From NCBI RefSeq assembly GCF_002288385.1, contig NZ_CP016783.1:372001-436000 (forward strand): DNA of 64,000 nucleotides, in the 5' to 3' direction. Position 1 is the stretch's first letter; each line of letters begins with the position of its first letter. A program made the position numbers and the translations under genes. Positions 43,062 through 53,960 of this stretch are shown piece by piece. The notes under the pieces were generated by a model. It did not search any database. It saw nothing but the letters and a program-made list of their open reading frames with translations, and had not been told where the DNA came from. This DNA comes from Candidatus Planktophila lacus. Lineage in GTDB: Bacteria > Actinomycetota > Actinomycetes > Nanopelagicales > Nanopelagicaceae.

Positions 43062-45542
43062 ATGACCACTCCACGCGATGAACAAACGCATGCTGCGTAT
43101 GACTTCGCCTATGTGCAGGAAAAGTGGCTTCCAGTTTGGGACAAGTTAGAGCCATTTAAATCAGGTCGCACAGACGATAAGCGCCCTAAGAAATATGTCT
43201 TAGATATGTTTCCTTATCCATCCGGTGATCTACACATGGGCCACGCTGAGGCATATGCACTTGGCGATGTAATCGCGCGTTACTGGATCCAAAAAGGTTT
43301 TAACGTCATGCACCCAATCGGTTGGGATGCCTTCGGTCTACCAGCGGAAAACGCTGCTATTAAGCGCAATGAAGATCCGCGCATTTGGACCTACGAAAAC
43401 ATCGCAACGCAGAAAGCATCGATGCGCCGTTATGCCTGTTCTTTCGATTGGGATCGCGTCTTTAACACTTGCGATCCTGAGTACTACAAATGGAACCAAT
43501 GGTTATTTATCGAACTTCACAAGCGCGGACTTGCTTACCGTAAAGATAGCGCCGTTAACTGGTGCCCAGGTTGCCAGACAGTTCTTGCCAACGAGCAAGT
43601 AGTTGCTGGCCTTTGCGAACGTTGTGACACTGCCGTTACCAAGAAGAAGTTAAATCAGTGGTATTTCAAGATCACTGATTACGCCGATCGTTTGCTCGAT
43701 GATATGAAAGAGCTCGAAGGTAAGTGGCCAGATAAAGTCCTTACGATGCAGCGCAACTGGATCGGTCGCTCTCAAGGTGCCAACGTTAACTTCGTTATTG
43801 AAGGCCGCACAGAACCTGTAACGATTTACACAACCCGCCCAGATACTTTGTACGGCGCTACCTTTATGGTCGTTGCTGTTGACTCAGAACTTGCGGCAGA
43901 ACTTGCTAGTGGCACACCTGCCGAAAGTGAATTTAAAACTTATCTCGAATCTGTAAAGGCTGCCTCTGATATTGATCGCCTGGCAACAGATCGCCCAAAG
44001 AGCGGTGTCTTCTTGCAACGTTATGCGATCAACCCAGTAAATGGTGAGAAGTTACCGATCTGGGCATCTGATTATGTTTTAGCCGATTACGGAACTGGCG
44101 CGATCATGGCCGTTCCAGCGCACGATCAACGCGACTTAGATTTTGCTCGCGCCATGAAACTTCCTGTGCGCGTTGTTGTGCAGAGCGATGAAGAAGATCC
44201 AACTGCTTCAGGCGTTGCAACTACTGGTGATGGAAAGCTAATTAATTCAGGCTCACTTGATGGACTTAATAAAGTAGATGCGATCACTGCAATCAATAAG
44301 CAGTTGGAGGCAGATGGACTCGGAAAATCTGCACGTAACTACCGTCTGCGTGATTGGCTCGTTTCACGCCAGCGTTACTGGGGCACACCTATTCCAATCG
44401 TTCACTGCGAAAAGTGTGGCGAAGTACCAGTTCCAGCAGATCAATTACCTTTAACGCTTCCTGATGCTAAAGGTCTTGATCTAAAGCCAAAGGGTCAATC
44501 ACCACTTGCTGCAGCAACAGATTGGGTTAATACCTCTTGTCCAAAGTGTGGCGCAGCAGCGCTTCGCGATACCGACACCATGGATACCTTCGTAGATTCC
44601 TCTTGGTACTTCCTGCGTTATCCATCTTCAACTAACCATAACGAACCATTCTCGCGCGCCGATATCGATACTTGGTTGCCAGTTGATCAATACGTTGGCG
44701 GCGTTACTCACGCAATCTTGCACCTACTTTATTCACGCTTCTTCACAAAAGTTCTGCATGACATCGGAATGCTCGGCTTTACCGAACCATTTACCCGCCT
44801 GCTCAATCAAGGCATGGTTGTAATGGATGGCTCTGCAATGTCTAAATCTCGCGGCAACTTGGTTCGCCTCTCGGATGAACTTGAAAACCACGGCGTAGAT
44901 GCGATTCGTTTATCTATGGTCTTCTCAGGTCCACCTGAAGATGATGTCGATTGGTCTGATGTTTCACCATCTGGTTCTGTTAAATTCTTAAGTCGCGCTT
45001 GGCGTTTATCAGGTGATGTCACATCAAAGCCTGGCGTTGACTTCGCAACTGGCGATATCGCACTACGCAAAGCAACTCATAAAGCCTTGCATGATGCCGC
45101 ATTCGCTGTTGAATCCTTCCGCTTTAACGTTGCCATCGCGCGTGTTATGGAGTTAGTAAATGCAACGCGTAAGGCGATTGATTCAGGACCAGGTGCTGCA
45201 GATCCTGCAGTGCGCGAAGCCGTTGAAGCAATTGCGATCATGCTCTCACTTGTTGCTCCATTTACCGCTGAAGAAATGTGGGATCGCCTAGGCCATAAGC
45301 CAGCGATTGCAACTGCCGGATGGCCAGTTGTGGATGAAAAGCTATTGGTTGCAGATGCAGTTGAAGCCGTTATTCAGATCAATGGCAAGATCAAAGAACG
45401 CATCGAAGTTCCACCAACCATTACCGATTCTGAGATCGAAGCGCTGGCTCTGTCCCACCCAACAATTGCCGCTGAGTTAAATGGTGCAACACCGAAGAAA
45501 GTTATCGCGCGCGCTCCAAAGATCGTCAATATCGTTATTTAG
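43062..45542 (+). CDS. leuS: Leucyl-tRNA synthetase
   Basis: 826 residues, class I synthetase. HIGH-type motif [17 protein letters not shown] (~51-67), a zinc-type insert [13 protein letters not shown]...CERC, a CP1 editing domain ([13 protein letters not shown]), and the KMSKS-type motif [12 protein letters not shown] (~587-598). It charges tRNA-Leu. It appears to be transcribed from its own leaderless promoter. comEA follows after 57 nt. Confidence 0.98.
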   Translation: MTTPRDEQTHAAYDFAYVQEKWLPVWDKLEPFKSGRTDDKRPKKYVLDMFPYPSGDLHMGHAEAYALGDVIARYWIQKGFNVMHPIGWDAFGLPAENAAIKRNEDPRIWTYENIATQKASMRRYACSFDWDRVFNTCDPEYYKWNQWLFIELHKRGLAYRKDSAVNWCPGCQTVLANEQVVAGLCERCDTAVTKKKLNQWYFKITDYADRLLDDMKELEGKWPDKVLTMQRNWIGRSQGANVNFVIEGRTEPVTIYTTRPDTLYGATFMVVAVDSELAAELASGTPAESEFKTYLESVKAASDIDRLATDRPKSGVFLQRYAINPVNGEKLPIWASDYVLADYGTGAIMAVPAHDQRDLDFARAMKLPVRVVVQSDEEDPTASGVATTGDGKLINSGSLDGLNKVDAITAINKQLEADGLGKSARNYRLRDWLVSRQRYWGTPIPIVHCEKCGEVPVPADQLPLTLPDAKGLDLKPKGQSPLAAATDWVNTSCPKCGAAALRDTDTMDTFVDSSWYFLRYPSSTNHNEPFSRADIDTWLPVDQYVGGVTHAILHLLYSRFFTKVLHDIGMLGFTEPFTRLLNQGMVVMDGSAMSKSRGNLVRLSDELENHGVDAIRLSMVFSGPPEDDVDWSDVSPSGSVKFLSRAWRLSGDVTSKPGVDFATGDIALRKATHKALHDAAFAVESFRFNVAIARVMELVNATRKAIDSGPGAADPAVREAVEAIAIMLSLVAPFTAEEMWDRLGHKPAIATAGWPVVDEKLLVADAVEAVIQINGKIKERIEVPPTITDSEIEALALSHPTIAAELNGATPKKVIARAPKIVNIVI

Positions 45543-45599
45543 CCACAGCCCAATTAACTTCTTAACGGAGAAAAGTTAAAGCCCTGCACAATCTGGGCT

Positions 45600-46214
45600 A
45601 TGAATTCCATACTTGAAAACTTTCGCTCCTGGTGGAGCCATATCTCCTTCACCTCGCCCCAGAAACGCTCACTGCTCGCGCTTTCTGCAATTGTTGTTGC
45701 AACATCTGCTTTCTTTGTTGTTCGCGGTACATCTCAGGAAATTGAAGTCGTTGCACCTGAATTAACTATGGTCGAAAGCGTTGCACAGGTAACCGTTGAT
45801 GTTGCTGGCGCTGTTACAAAACCCGGCGTTTACTCACTGCCAATTAATTCGCGAGTAATCGATGCGATAAAGGCGGCCGGCGATACCGTTAAAGGCGCTG
45901 ATGTTTCAGATATAAATCTGGCGCGCATCATTAAAGATGGCGAACAGGTTTATATTTATCCACCACAGAAAGGTGGCAGCGCTGCACGTGTATCACCACA
46001 GCGCACCAAGGCGAAGGTAACTGGCCCAATCTCGTTAAATCGCGCTAGTGCAAAAGAGCTCGAATCACTTGATGGAATCGGCCCTGTTCTTGCCGCCCGC
46101 ATCGTTGCCTATCGAAAAATAAACGGACCGTTCTTAACAGTTGAAGATCTGCTTAAGGTCTCTGGGATAGGCACGGCAAAGTACGGACAATTTAAAGAGA
46201 AGTTACGCGTCTAA
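45600..46214 (+). CDS. comEA: ComEA-type DNA-binding protein
   Basis: 204 residues. One membrane anchor near the N-terminus (LLALSAIVVATSAFFVV, ~25-41), a SLBB domain (VTVDVAGAVTKPGVYSLP, ~68-85) and a C-terminal double helix-hairpin-helix (LNRASAKELESLDGIGPVLA). It binds double-stranded DNA at the cell surface and hands it to the ComEC channel. Its stop codon touches the region where comEC translation seems to begin. Confidence 0.92.
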   Translation: MNSILENFRSWWSHISFTSPQKRSLLALSAIVVATSAFFVVRGTSQEIEVVAPELTMVESVAQVTVDVAGAVTKPGVYSLPINSRVIDAIKAAGDTVKGADVSDINLARIIKDGEQVYIYPPQKGGSAARVSPQRTKAKVTGPISLNRASAKELESLDGIGPVLAARIVAYRKINGPFLTVEDLLKVSGIGTAKYGQFKEKLRV

Positions 46215-46276
46215 TTGATTACCGCGCCTTAGCTTTAGGAGGGGCGGTTTGGGTTGGTGCACTTACGCAAAGTTGG

Positions 46277-48388
46277 ATGGCGCCGTGGCGAATTTCTCTC
46301 GGCGCCATCTGCTTTGTTCTGTTGGCACTTTCACAGAAGAAGCGGCGAGTAATTGTTCTGGTAATTGCGCTGACCTTGGGTTCAGTGGTGATGTCGATGC
46401 GTCAGCAGAGTCTGGAATCAAGTGCGGTTGCAAATTACTTTCAAAGCACTGTTGAAGTAAGGGCGCTAATAACTACCGATCCACAGCGCACAGCAAAGCG
46501 GGTAAGCGGACAGAACTTCTTGCCACCGAGTTATAGCTTTTTGGCATCGCTACGGCAGATTGATAGTGGCAGCGAAAAATTCAATCTGCGAACTCCAGTG
46601 CGGATTATTACCTCCGATAAGAGCGTGGTTGGCTTGCTTCCAGGTCAGTGGATTTCTTTAAGCGCCAGTGTCTTAGAGAGTAAAGAGGCGCGCACTGGTG
46701 CGCTCTTGATTGCACGCGGTTCGGTTACAGCAACTACCGAAGCAAGTTCATGGGCAAAATCTTTAGCGGCGATCCGTTTAGGACTTCGCAACGCAAGTGG
46801 TTCAGGAGATGGCGCATCGCTTATCCCCGGAATGGTTCTGGGGGATACCTCACTGCAGAGCGATCAATTCAAGAGCGATATGCGTAGATCTGGGTTAACG
46901 CATCTAGTAGCAGTAAGTGGTGCCAACTTTGCGATCGTTTCGGCATTTGTCTTATGGTGCATGCAATTTCTCTTTCGCAGTATGCGCTTTCGCATTATTG
47001 CCACTGCGATCGCGCTTATTTGTTTTATCGCACTGGTTCGTCCTTCACCATCCGTTCTGCGTGCTGCAGCAATGGCTGCGGTATTACTTATCTCTTATGG
47101 AACCAGGCGCGGTGCTGATTCATTGCCGGCGTTGGGATTTGCGATCGCACTTGTTGTAGTTGGCGATCCCTGGCAGGCGCGCGAACCAGGTTTTGCACTC
47201 TCAGTTCTAGCAACTGCAGGGCTGCTGCTCTATGCCCCGCGGGTTACCAATTTCTTTGCACGAGGTGTTCCGAAGTTATTGGCGCAAGCTGCTGCACCAC
47301 CGATTGCAGCGATGGTCTTCTGCGCACCTGTCATCGTTGCTTTGTCGGGCTTTCTATCTCCCGCATCCTTGTTTGCAAATCTCTTTGCCGCACCTGCCGT
47401 TGCACCGATAACTATCACCGGCTTTATCGCAGCGCTGATTTCACCACTCTTTCCGCAACTTTCTACCTTGCTAATTACCTGCGTTAAACCTTTAGCGATC
47501 TGGATCGCCTGGGTTGCTGATTGGGCCGCTGGTTATCGCGTCTTAACTCTGCAGAAAGGTTTGATTGGTTTTCTAGTTATTGCAGTAGTTATTGCCCTCT
47601 TTTTGCTAGCGCCAAAGCGGTTGGTAGTAACTGTTGTTGTATTAGTGCTGAGCCTTTCTTACATGCAACGTTTTCCAGCAGGGCAGTGGCAGGTTGCTAA
47701 TTGCGATATCGGACAAGGCGATGGCGCCGCGATTAACTTAGGCAACCACCGCGCAATAGTGATTGATACCGGTCCCGACCCAGAGTTGATTGATCGTTGT
47801 TTAAAACAACTCGGTGTTCGCGAGATTCCGCTTTTGATAATTACCCATGGCCATGCAGATCACATCGCGGGTTGGCCAGGTGTAACCAAGGGGCGCAAGA
47901 TTGGCCTGACTTGGTATCAAAATGTAAAGCGTGGTGCACGTGCGCAATTGCAAAGCACGCAAGGCCCAGTTGATATTGAAGTCTTATGGCCAGATTCTGG
48001 AAGTTACGATCCCAATAACTCAAGTATCGCGGTGCGAATTACAACTAAGGATTACACCTTATTTGCAGGTGGCGATATGGAGCCGTTATCGCAAAGCATG
48101 ATCGCATCGACTACACGCGAAGTAGATATCTATAAAGTCTGCCATCACGGTTCGGCTTATCAAGATGAGATCTTTACCAAGGCGCTTTCGCCACAAGTTG
48201 CGATGATTAGCGTTGGCGCGGGAAATAGTTATGGCCATCCAGCGCCTGCCACCCTTGAACTATTGGAGGCGACAGGCGCTAAAGTACTGCGTACCGACAG
48301 AGATGGCGCGATCGCAATTAGCGCCCGTAACCATCGCCTTAAGGTGCGAACCAGCAGATCGAAGTTAACCTTTCTCCGTTGGGAATGA
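46277..48388 (+). CDS. comEC: ComEC/Rec2 family DNA-uptake channel
   Basis: 703 residues from ATG 46277: an N-terminal DUF4131-like part, a competence domain with ~8-10 membrane spans (LTHLVAVSGANFAIVSAFVL, RPSPSVLRAAAMAAVLL) and a C-terminal metallo-beta-lactamase-like domain (GDGAAINLG, ITHGHADHIAGWPG, CHHGSAYQ). It carries one DNA strand across the membrane. The frame is open to 46196, and IDYRALALGGAVWVGAL upstream of this ATG looks like the family's first segment. No ATG/GTG/TTG occurs there; ATT 46214, overlapping the comEA stop, is a candidate start. Confidence 0.9.
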   Translation: MAPWRISLGAICFVLLALSQKKRRVIVLVIALTLGSVVMSMRQQSLESSAVANYFQSTVEVRALITTDPQRTAKRVSGQNFLPPSYSFLASLRQIDSGSEKFNLRTPVRIITSDKSVVGLLPGQWISLSASVLESKEARTGALLIARGSVTATTEASSWAKSLAAIRLGLRNASGSGDGASLIPGMVLGDTSLQSDQFKSDMRRSGLTHLVAVSGANFAIVSAFVLWCMQFLFRSMRFRIIATAIALICFIALVRPSPSVLRAAAMAAVLLISYGTRRGADSLPALGFAIALVVVGDPWQAREPGFALSVLATAGLLLYAPRVTNFFARGVPKLLAQAAAPPIAAMVFCAPVIVALSGFLSPASLFANLFAAPAVAPITITGFIAALISPLFPQLSTLLITCVKPLAIWIAWVADWAAGYRVLTLQKGLIGFLVIAVVIALFLLAPKRLVVTVVVLVLSLSYMQRFPAGQWQVANCDIGQGDGAAINLGNHRAIVIDTGPDPELIDRCLKQLGVREIPLLIITHGHADHIAGWPGVTKGRKIGLTWYQNVKRGARAQLQSTQGPVDIEVLWPDSGSYDPNNSSIAVRITTKDYTLFAGGDMEPLSQSMIASTTREVDIYKVCHHGSAYQDEIFTKALSPQVAMISVGAGNSYGHPAPATLELLEATGAKVLRTDRDGAIAISARNHRLKVRTSRSKLTFLRWE

Positions 48389-48423
48389 TTTTCTAAAATA
48401 ATTTAAGTAGATGAGGAGCTGCG

Positions 48424-49374
48424 ATGAACGATTTCTATCTCATCCTTGGCTCTGAAGCGGCGCTGGCAGATCGCGCGCTCTCTAAAATTTCTGCACAGTT
48501 AAAAGAGGAAAAAGCGGAAGTAACCACTATCTCGGCCGCAGATGCGATTGTCGGAGATATCTCTGATGCACTTGCCCCATCACTATTTTCTGAACGTCGC
48601 GCGCTGATCATTAAAGATCTGCAAGATCTACCTGAAGAATCTCGTGATGAAATAACTCGCTATCTGCCAGAGCCAGATGCCACAACCACGGTGATCTTTA
48701 TCCATAAAGGCGGCGTAAAAGGCAAGGCGCTACTTGATGCGATTAAGAAAGTTAAGCCCGAAATAATTGCCTGCGAGCCGCTAAAGAAAGATGCTGAAAA
48801 AGAGCAATTTGTTAAAGAGCTATTTCTAGATTCTGGCCGCAAGGCATCACCTGGCGCAGTTGCAGCCCTTGTCGGTGCACTCGGCGGAGATATGCGCGAA
48901 CTACAACAAGCAGTTTCCCAGATCGCACTCGATGCACCTGCGGGAGTAATTGATGAAAAATACATCGATGAATTCCACCAAGGCCGCGTTGAGACAACTG
49001 GCTTTGATGTTGCTGATGCAACTATTGATGGCAACTTACCAACTGCGTTGATTTCATTGCGCAGCGCAATTGAAACTGGCACAGATCCAGTAATGGTGAC
49101 ATCGGCAATCGCATCCGCACTTCGCAGCCTGGCAAAAGTTTCTGGTTCTGCCACCGGTGCTAAATCTTTCGAACTTGCCGGACAACTCGGTATGGCGCCT
49201 TGGCAGATTGATAAAGCCCGTCGCCAATTGCAAGGTTGGACACCGCGCGCACTTTCCAAGGCGGTTCAAGCGATCGCTCTGGCAGATGCACAGGTAAAGG
49301 GAGCAGCGACAGATCCGATCTATGCCCTCGAAAAAGCCTTGGCCACGATTACCGCCGCCCGCGCTGCTAGATAA
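48424..49374 (+). CDS. holA: DNA polymerase III, delta subunit
   Basis: 316 residues. FYLILGSEAALADRAL at the N-terminus, APSLFSERRALIIKDLQDL (~60-78) and a C-terminal helical collar (MAPWQIDKARRQLQGW) match HolA. It opens the sliding clamp as part of the clamp loader. GAGGAG precedes the ATG. In the conserved comEC-holA-rpsT-lepA order. Confidence 0.93.
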   Translation: MNDFYLILGSEAALADRALSKISAQLKEEKAEVTTISAADAIVGDISDALAPSLFSERRALIIKDLQDLPEESRDEITRYLPEPDATTTVIFIHKGGVKGKALLDAIKKVKPEIIACEPLKKDAEKEQFVKELFLDSGRKASPGAVAALVGALGGDMRELQQAVSQIALDAPAGVIDEKYIDEFHQGRVETTGFDVADATIDGNLPTALISLRSAIETGTDPVMVTSAIASALRSLAKVSGSATGAKSFELAGQLGMAPWQIDKARRQLQGWTPRALSKAVQAIALADAQVKGAATDPIYALEKALATITAARAAR

Positions 49375-49416
49375 CTCCCAGATAAGTCCTAAGTCAGGCG
49401 GGGATTTCAACTCAAT

Positions 49417-49446
49417 TTGAGCCTGCGCCCCCTGCGCTGATAACCT
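49417..49446 (+). promoter_or_regulatory. Promoter for rpsT (TTGAGC-18-TAACCT)
   Basis: TTGAGC (49417-49422) and TAACCT (49441-49446) are 18 nt apart in the 132-nt gap before rpsT. The predicted leader is ~55 nt and has a ribosome binding site (GGAG) before GTG 49507. The gap holds no other gene. Confidence 0.45.
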
Positions 49447-49506
49447 ACGCCTCTGCTGAGATTACCAAAAGGGTCATCCAAGCTTTAAACGTTCGGAGTA
49501 ATACAC

Positions 49507-49776
49507 GTGGCAAATATCAAGTCGCAGATCAAGCGCGTTAAGACCAATAACAAGGCGCAAGCTCGCAACAAGTCTGTCTCTTCATCTGTAAAGACCGCTG
49601 TTCGCAAATTCCGCGAAGCAGTCGTAAAGGGCGATGCAGCAACAACCACGACTGAACTCCGCGCCGCTTCAAAGGCTCTAGATGTTGCAGTAGCAAAGGG
49701 TGTTGTTCACCGTAACACTGCAGCAAATAAGAAGTCTTCAATGGCTAAGGCAGCTGCCAAAGCCGGCGCTCGTTAA
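49507..49776 (+). CDS. rpsT: 30S ribosomal protein S20
   Basis: 89 residues, very basic. [20 protein letters not shown] at the N-terminus and [17 protein letters not shown] near the C-terminus are the S20 pattern. It binds 16S rRNA in the small subunit. The start is GTG 49507 with GGAG upstream. lepA follows after 49 nt. Confidence 0.97.
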   Translation: MANIKSQIKRVKTNNKAQARNKSVSSSVKTAVRKFREAVVKGDAATTTTELRAASKALDVAVAKGVVHRNTAANKKSSMAKAAAKAGAR

Positions 49777-49825
49777 TTTTCTTTCCACCAGAATTAAAGC
49801 CCAAGTTAAGTTAGAGGTCGCATAA

Positions 49826-51703
49826 GTGCCTGCAATTCCAATTGCCAAGGCTCCGCAACCGGCAGCGACAAACCCCGCGCAGATACGTAACTTCTGCATC
49901 ATCGCCCATATCGATCACGGCAAATCAACGCTGGCAGATCGCATGCTCGGCATCACCGAAGTTGTAGAAGCTCGCAATATGCGCGCGCAATATCTAGATC
50001 GCATGGATATCGAACGCGAACGCGGCATCACCATTAAATCGCAAGCGGTCCGTCTGCCATGGCGCAGCGGTATCGATGGCCAGGAATACATCCTCAATAT
50101 GATCGATACTCCTGGGCACGTTGACTTTACCTACGAAGTTTCGCGCTCGCTCGCAGCATGCGAAGGCGCAGTGTTGCTCGTGGATTGCGCCCAAGGAATC
50201 GAAGCGCAGACTCTTGCCAACCTTTACTTGGCGATGGAGAACAACCTAACGATTATTCCTGTTCTAAATAAGATCGATCTCCCAAATGCGCAGCCCGAAA
50301 AGTTTGCGGCAGAACTTGCCCGCTTAATCGGTTGTCAACCAGAAGATTGCTTACGTGTATCTGGAAAAACTGGCGATGGCGTTGCCGACCTTCTAGATCA
50401 AATCGTTGCACAGATTCCCGCACCAGTTGGCGATGCCAACGCACCTGCGCGCGCACTTATCTTCGACTCTGTATATGACTCATATCGCGGTGTGGTTACC
50501 TATGTTCGCGTTATCGATGGACGCCTTAATCCACGCGAACAGATTCAAATGTTCTCAACTGGCGTTCGACATGAAGCACTTGAAGTCGGCGTTATCTCAC
50601 CAGAGCCACTACCAAGTAAAGGTTTAGGCGTTGGCGAAGTAGGTTATTTAATTACCGGTGTAAAAGATGTTCGACAGTCACGTGTTGGTGACACTGTCAC
50701 TAACTATCAAAACCCAACAAAGACCGCACTTGCTGGTTATAAAGATCCCAAGCCAATGGTCTTCTCTGGTCTCTTCCCACTAGATGGCGCAGATTTTCCT
50801 TTACTTCGCGATGCGCTAGATAAGTTGCAGTTAAACGACGCAGCCCTTGTTTATGAACCAGAGAGCTCTGCAGCACTTGGCTTTGGTTTCCGCTGCGGTT
50901 TCCTCGGTCTTTTGCATATGGAGATCGTGCGCGAGCGTCTAGAGCGCGAATCCGGAATCAGTTTGATTTCAACCGCCCCAAACGTGGTCTATCGCGTGAT
51001 GCTAGAAGATGGCAAAGAATTTATCGTTACCAACCCGTCAGAATTTCCTGATGGCAAGATCAATTACGTCAAAGAACCGATCGTAAAGTGCACCATCCTT
51101 GCGCCATCTGAATACATCGGCACAATCATGGAGCTCTGCCAAGAACGTCGCGGCACGATGCAGGGGATGGATTACATCTCGGAAGATCGCGTGGAAATTC
51201 GCTACACCTTGCCACTTGCTGAAATTGTCTTCGATTTCTTCGATCAGCTAAAGAGCCGCACCAAGGGTTATGCCTCACTTGATTACGAAGAACTCGGTGA
51301 CGAAGAAGGCAATCTCGTTAAGGTCGATATCTTGCTCCAGGGCGAGGCAGTAGATGCCTTTAGCGCAATCGTTCACCGCGATAAGGCTTACTCATATGGC
51401 GTAATGATGACCGGCAAACTTCGCGAACTTATTCCGCGCCAACAGTTCGAAGTTCCTATTCAAGCCGCTATTGGTTCACGCATCATCGCGCGCGAGAGCA
51501 TCCGCGCGATCCGTAAAGATGTTCTTGCTAAGTGTTACGGTGGAGATATTTCTCGTAAGCGCAAACTTCTGGAAAAGCAGAAGGAAGGTAAGAAGCGCAT
51601 GAAGATGGTGGGACGCGTTGAAGTTCCGCAAGAAGCCTTCGTTGCAGCCCTTGCCACAGATGCTGATATCGAAAAGATTAAAGCCGCGCGTAAGCAAGAC
51701 TGA
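49826..51703 (+). CDS. lepA: Elongation factor 4 (LepA)
   Basis: 625 residues. GTPase motifs G1 [14 protein letters not shown] (~29-42), G3 [10 protein letters not shown] and G4 NKIDLPNA; then domain II, and the LepA-specific C-terminal domain ([40 protein letters not shown]). It acts on stalled or mis-translocated ribosomes. Start GTG 49826, GAGG upstream. hemW follows after 2 nt. Confidence 0.97.
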   Translation: MPAIPIAKAPQPAATNPAQIRNFCIIAHIDHGKSTLADRMLGITEVVEARNMRAQYLDRMDIERERGITIKSQAVRLPWRSGIDGQEYILNMIDTPGHVDFTYEVSRSLAACEGAVLLVDCAQGIEAQTLANLYLAMENNLTIIPVLNKIDLPNAQPEKFAAELARLIGCQPEDCLRVSGKTGDGVADLLDQIVAQIPAPVGDANAPARALIFDSVYDSYRGVVTYVRVIDGRLNPREQIQMFSTGVRHEALEVGVISPEPLPSKGLGVGEVGYLITGVKDVRQSRVGDTVTNYQNPTKTALAGYKDPKPMVFSGLFPLDGADFPLLRDALDKLQLNDAALVYEPESSAALGFGFRCGFLGLLHMEIVRERLERESGISLISTAPNVVYRVMLEDGKEFIVTNPSEFPDGKINYVKEPIVKCTILAPSEYIGTIMELCQERRGTMQGMDYISEDRVEIRYTLPLAEIVFDFFDQLKSRTKGYASLDYEELGDEEGNLVKVDILLQGEAVDAFSAIVHRDKAYSYGVMMTGKLRELIPRQQFEVPIQAAIGSRIIARESIRAIRKDVLAKCYGGDISRKRKLLEKQKEGKKRMKMVGRVEVPQEAFVAALATDADIEKIKAARKQD

Positions 51704-51705
51704 TC

Positions 51706-52824
51706 GTGCTCTCATTCTACGTACATATCCCGTACTGCATTAAGCGCTGCGGATATTGCGACTTCAATACCTACACACCTTCTGAACTCCAAGATGGCGC
51801 AACCCTTGAGATCGTCTCTAACGATTACATCGACGCAGTTTTGCGTGAGCTAGAGAGCGCTCCTAAAGATCAAGTTCCGACAATCTTCTTTGGGGGAGGT
51901 ACGCCTTCGCTATTGCCGGCCCATGATCTCGGTCGAGTAATCACCGCGATCAAGGCGCGCAATGGTTTAACTGCTGATTGCGAGATAACACTTGAGGCAA
52001 ATCCAGATTCAGTAACGCAAGAGAAGTTATCTGCCTATCTCGCCGCAGGTTTTAATCGCATCTCATTCGGTATGCAATCTGCGCAACCTCATGTTCTAGC
52101 GGTGCTTGATCGCACCCACAATCCGGCAAATGTAAAGCGCGCAGTTGATATGGCACGAGCTGCTGGATTTGAAAGCATAAGCGTTGATCTAATTTACGGA
52201 ACACCTGGTGAATCACTGGAAGATTGGCGCAGCACCGTAACGGAGGCGCTATCGCTGGATATCGATCACATCAGCGCTTACGCGCTAATCGTTGAGACCG
52301 GCACCAAACTTGCGGCGCAGATCAAACGCGGTGAGTTAACTATGCCAAATGATGATCTGATGGCTGATATGTATTTGCTAGTTGATCAGATGTGTAACGC
52401 TGCAGGTTTGAATTGGTATGAACTATCTAACTGGGCAAAGCCTGGCAAAGAGTGCCTGCACAATATTGCGTATTGGAAGAGCGCTAATTGGTGGGGTCTT
52501 GGGCCGGGAGCGCATTCACATGTTGATCGCAAACGATTCTGGAATGTAAAGCATCCAACTGCTTACAAACAGAAGTTATTTGCTGGCGAATCACCAATTG
52601 CAGATTCAGAGGATTTAACAGTTGAACAATTACGTGATGAATCAATTATGTTGGCGATTCGGATGCGTACTGGTTTGGCGCTCTCGCTATTGACAGATAG
52701 TGCAAAAGAAAATTTAGAAGCATATAAATCATCGGGCCATCTAGAGTTAATTGAAGGTGCCTTCCAATTAACAGCACAAGGGCGGTTAATCGCCGATCGT
52801 TTAGTCCGAGAGGCGCTGGGCTAA
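51706..52824 (+). CDS. hemW: Radical SAM heme chaperone HemW
   Basis: 372 residues. The 4Fe-4S radical SAM motif is YCIKRCGYCDFNTY (~11-24, CxxxCxxC), followed by FFGGGTPSLLPA and ISFGMQSAQPHVL. It is the HemW branch of the coproporphyrinogen oxidase-like family, which inserts heme into respiratory proteins. Start GTG 51706, 2 nt after the lepA stop, a very common gene pair. Confidence 0.93.
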   Translation: MLSFYVHIPYCIKRCGYCDFNTYTPSELQDGATLEIVSNDYIDAVLRELESAPKDQVPTIFFGGGTPSLLPAHDLGRVITAIKARNGLTADCEITLEANPDSVTQEKLSAYLAAGFNRISFGMQSAQPHVLAVLDRTHNPANVKRAVDMARAAGFESISVDLIYGTPGESLEDWRSTVTEALSLDIDHISAYALIVETGTKLAAQIKRGELTMPNDDLMADMYLLVDQMCNAAGLNWYELSNWAKPGKECLHNIAYWKSANWWGLGPGAHSHVDRKRFWNVKHPTAYKQKLFAGESPIADSEDLTVEQLRDESIMLAIRMRTGLALSLLTDSAKENLEAYKSSGHLELIEGAFQLTAQGRLIADRLVREALG

Positions 52825-52834
52825 GCGCCTGTAG

Positions 52835-52840
52835 TACCTT
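52835..52840 (+). promoter_or_regulatory. Leaderless -10 (TACCTT) for the DoxX-like gene
   Basis: TACCTT is followed by TAGCCC (6 nt) and ATG 52847. No ribosome binding site. Confidence 0.45.
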
Positions 52841-52846
52841 TAGCCC

Positions 52847-53185
52847 ATGACTACTAGCGCAACGATCATCCTGGCATTTCTCGCCGTCGTATTTGTTATC
52901 TCTGGCCTTTCTAAAGCTAGCGGCAACGATAAGGGCCTATCTGGCACCCGCGATGTAAATGTTAAAGATGGAATCGCGCGCGTTATTGGCTTCTTCGAAG
53001 CGCTATTGGCACTTGGCTTAATTCTTGGCCTCAAGTGGAATTGGATGGCTTACTTCCCACTCGTTGGACTTTGGTTCACCATGGCCGGTGCAATATTTGT
53101 TCACTTCAAGGCAAATAAGGCAAAGACTGCATTCCCTGCCTTCTTCCTCTTAACTTTAATTTCTATCGCGCTAGTTTTGATCTAG
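52847..53185 (+). CDS. DoxX-like membrane protein
   Basis: 112 residues with four hydrophobic segments: IILAFLAVVFVISGLSK, IGFFEALLALGLILGL, MAYFPLVGLWFTMAGAIFVH and FPAFFLLTLISIALVLI. The GLSK after the first span and the FFE in the second fit the DoxX/DUF4267-like family. Function unknown; relatives take part in membrane redox reactions. Not part of the usual hemW-hrcA junction, so it may be a lineage-specific insert. Confidence 0.8.
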   Translation: MTTSATIILAFLAVVFVISGLSKASGNDKGLSGTRDVNVKDGIARVIGFFEALLALGLILGLKWNWMAYFPLVGLWFTMAGAIFVHFKANKAKTAFPAFFLLTLISIALVLI

Positions 53186-53219
53186 AGACTAATAAGAGAA
53201 AAGAACTATAGAAAAAGCT

Positions 53220-53960
53220 ATGCAATCACAACGCCGACTCGAGATTTTGCGCGCCATCGTTGATGAGTACGTAGCTACCCAAGAACCGGTTGGCTCTAAG
53301 GCGATTGCCGATAAGACATCGCTCGGGCTCTCGCCAGCAACAATCCGCAACGAGATGGCAGTTCTGGAAGATGAAGGGCTAATCACTCATCCGCATACAT
53401 CTGCCGGACGTATTCCAACTGATCTCGGTTATCGCGTCTTCGTAGATAAGTTAGCAACGGTGAAGCCGATGTCATCTGCCGAACGCCGTGCGATTGAAAC
53501 TTTTTTAGATGAAGCAAATAACTTGGATCAATTGATGAAGAGATCAGCCAAGTTGTTGGCAGATCTAACCAAGCAGGTTGCAGTAATTACCTATCCCATA
53601 ACTGGCGAAGGCTCTGGTAGCGAAAAGATGACAATTTCTGGAACCGCGAACTTGGCCCGTTCTGGAGAAGATTTAGGAACATCTTTATCACCAATCCTTG
53701 AAGCATTAGAAGAACAAGTTGTTCTACTGCGCTTACTTGGCGATGCCAATGACACCGTTAAGGTGCGCATCGGCGGCGAACAGAGTGAAAGTAATTTACG
53801 TCAAACATCCCTTGTCACAGTTGGTTATGGCGCAGCGGAGTCTCCAGTTGGAGCGCTCGGTATTCTTGGGCCAACGCGTATGGATTACGCAGGCTCGATG
53901 GCAGCAGTCTCTGCAGTGGCTCGTTATGTTGGGCGCTACATTACGGAAGGCCCACAATAA
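53220..53960 (+). CDS. hrcA: Heat-inducible repressor HrcA, shortened
   Basis: 246 residues against ~340 for the family. The N-terminal winged helix ([54 protein letters not shown]) is intact. After KQVAVITYP (~118-126) the protein jumps over a short GEGSGSEK linker to the C-terminal [11 protein letters not shown]...[15 protein letters not shown]. About 90-100 residues of the middle domain are missing in frame. HrcA represses dnaK/groE genes through the CIRCE operator. TATAGA lies 7 nt before the ATG. dnaJ begins directly after its stop. Confidence 0.92.
   Translation: MQSQRRLEILRAIVDEYVATQEPVGSKAIADKTSLGLSPATIRNEMAVLEDEGLITHPHTSAGRIPTDLGYRVFVDKLATVKPMSSAERRAIETFLDEANNLDQLMKRSAKLLADLTKQVAVITYPITGEGSGSEKMTISGTANLARSGEDLGTSLSPILEALEEQVVLLRLLGDANDTVKVRIGGEQSESNLRQTSLVTVGYGAAESPVGALGILGPTRMDYAGSMAAVSAVARYVGRYITEGPQ

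Noticed and set aside
53186-53219. CIRCE operator upstream of hrcA
   Set aside because: No TTAGCACTC or its partner is present in this 34-nt gap.
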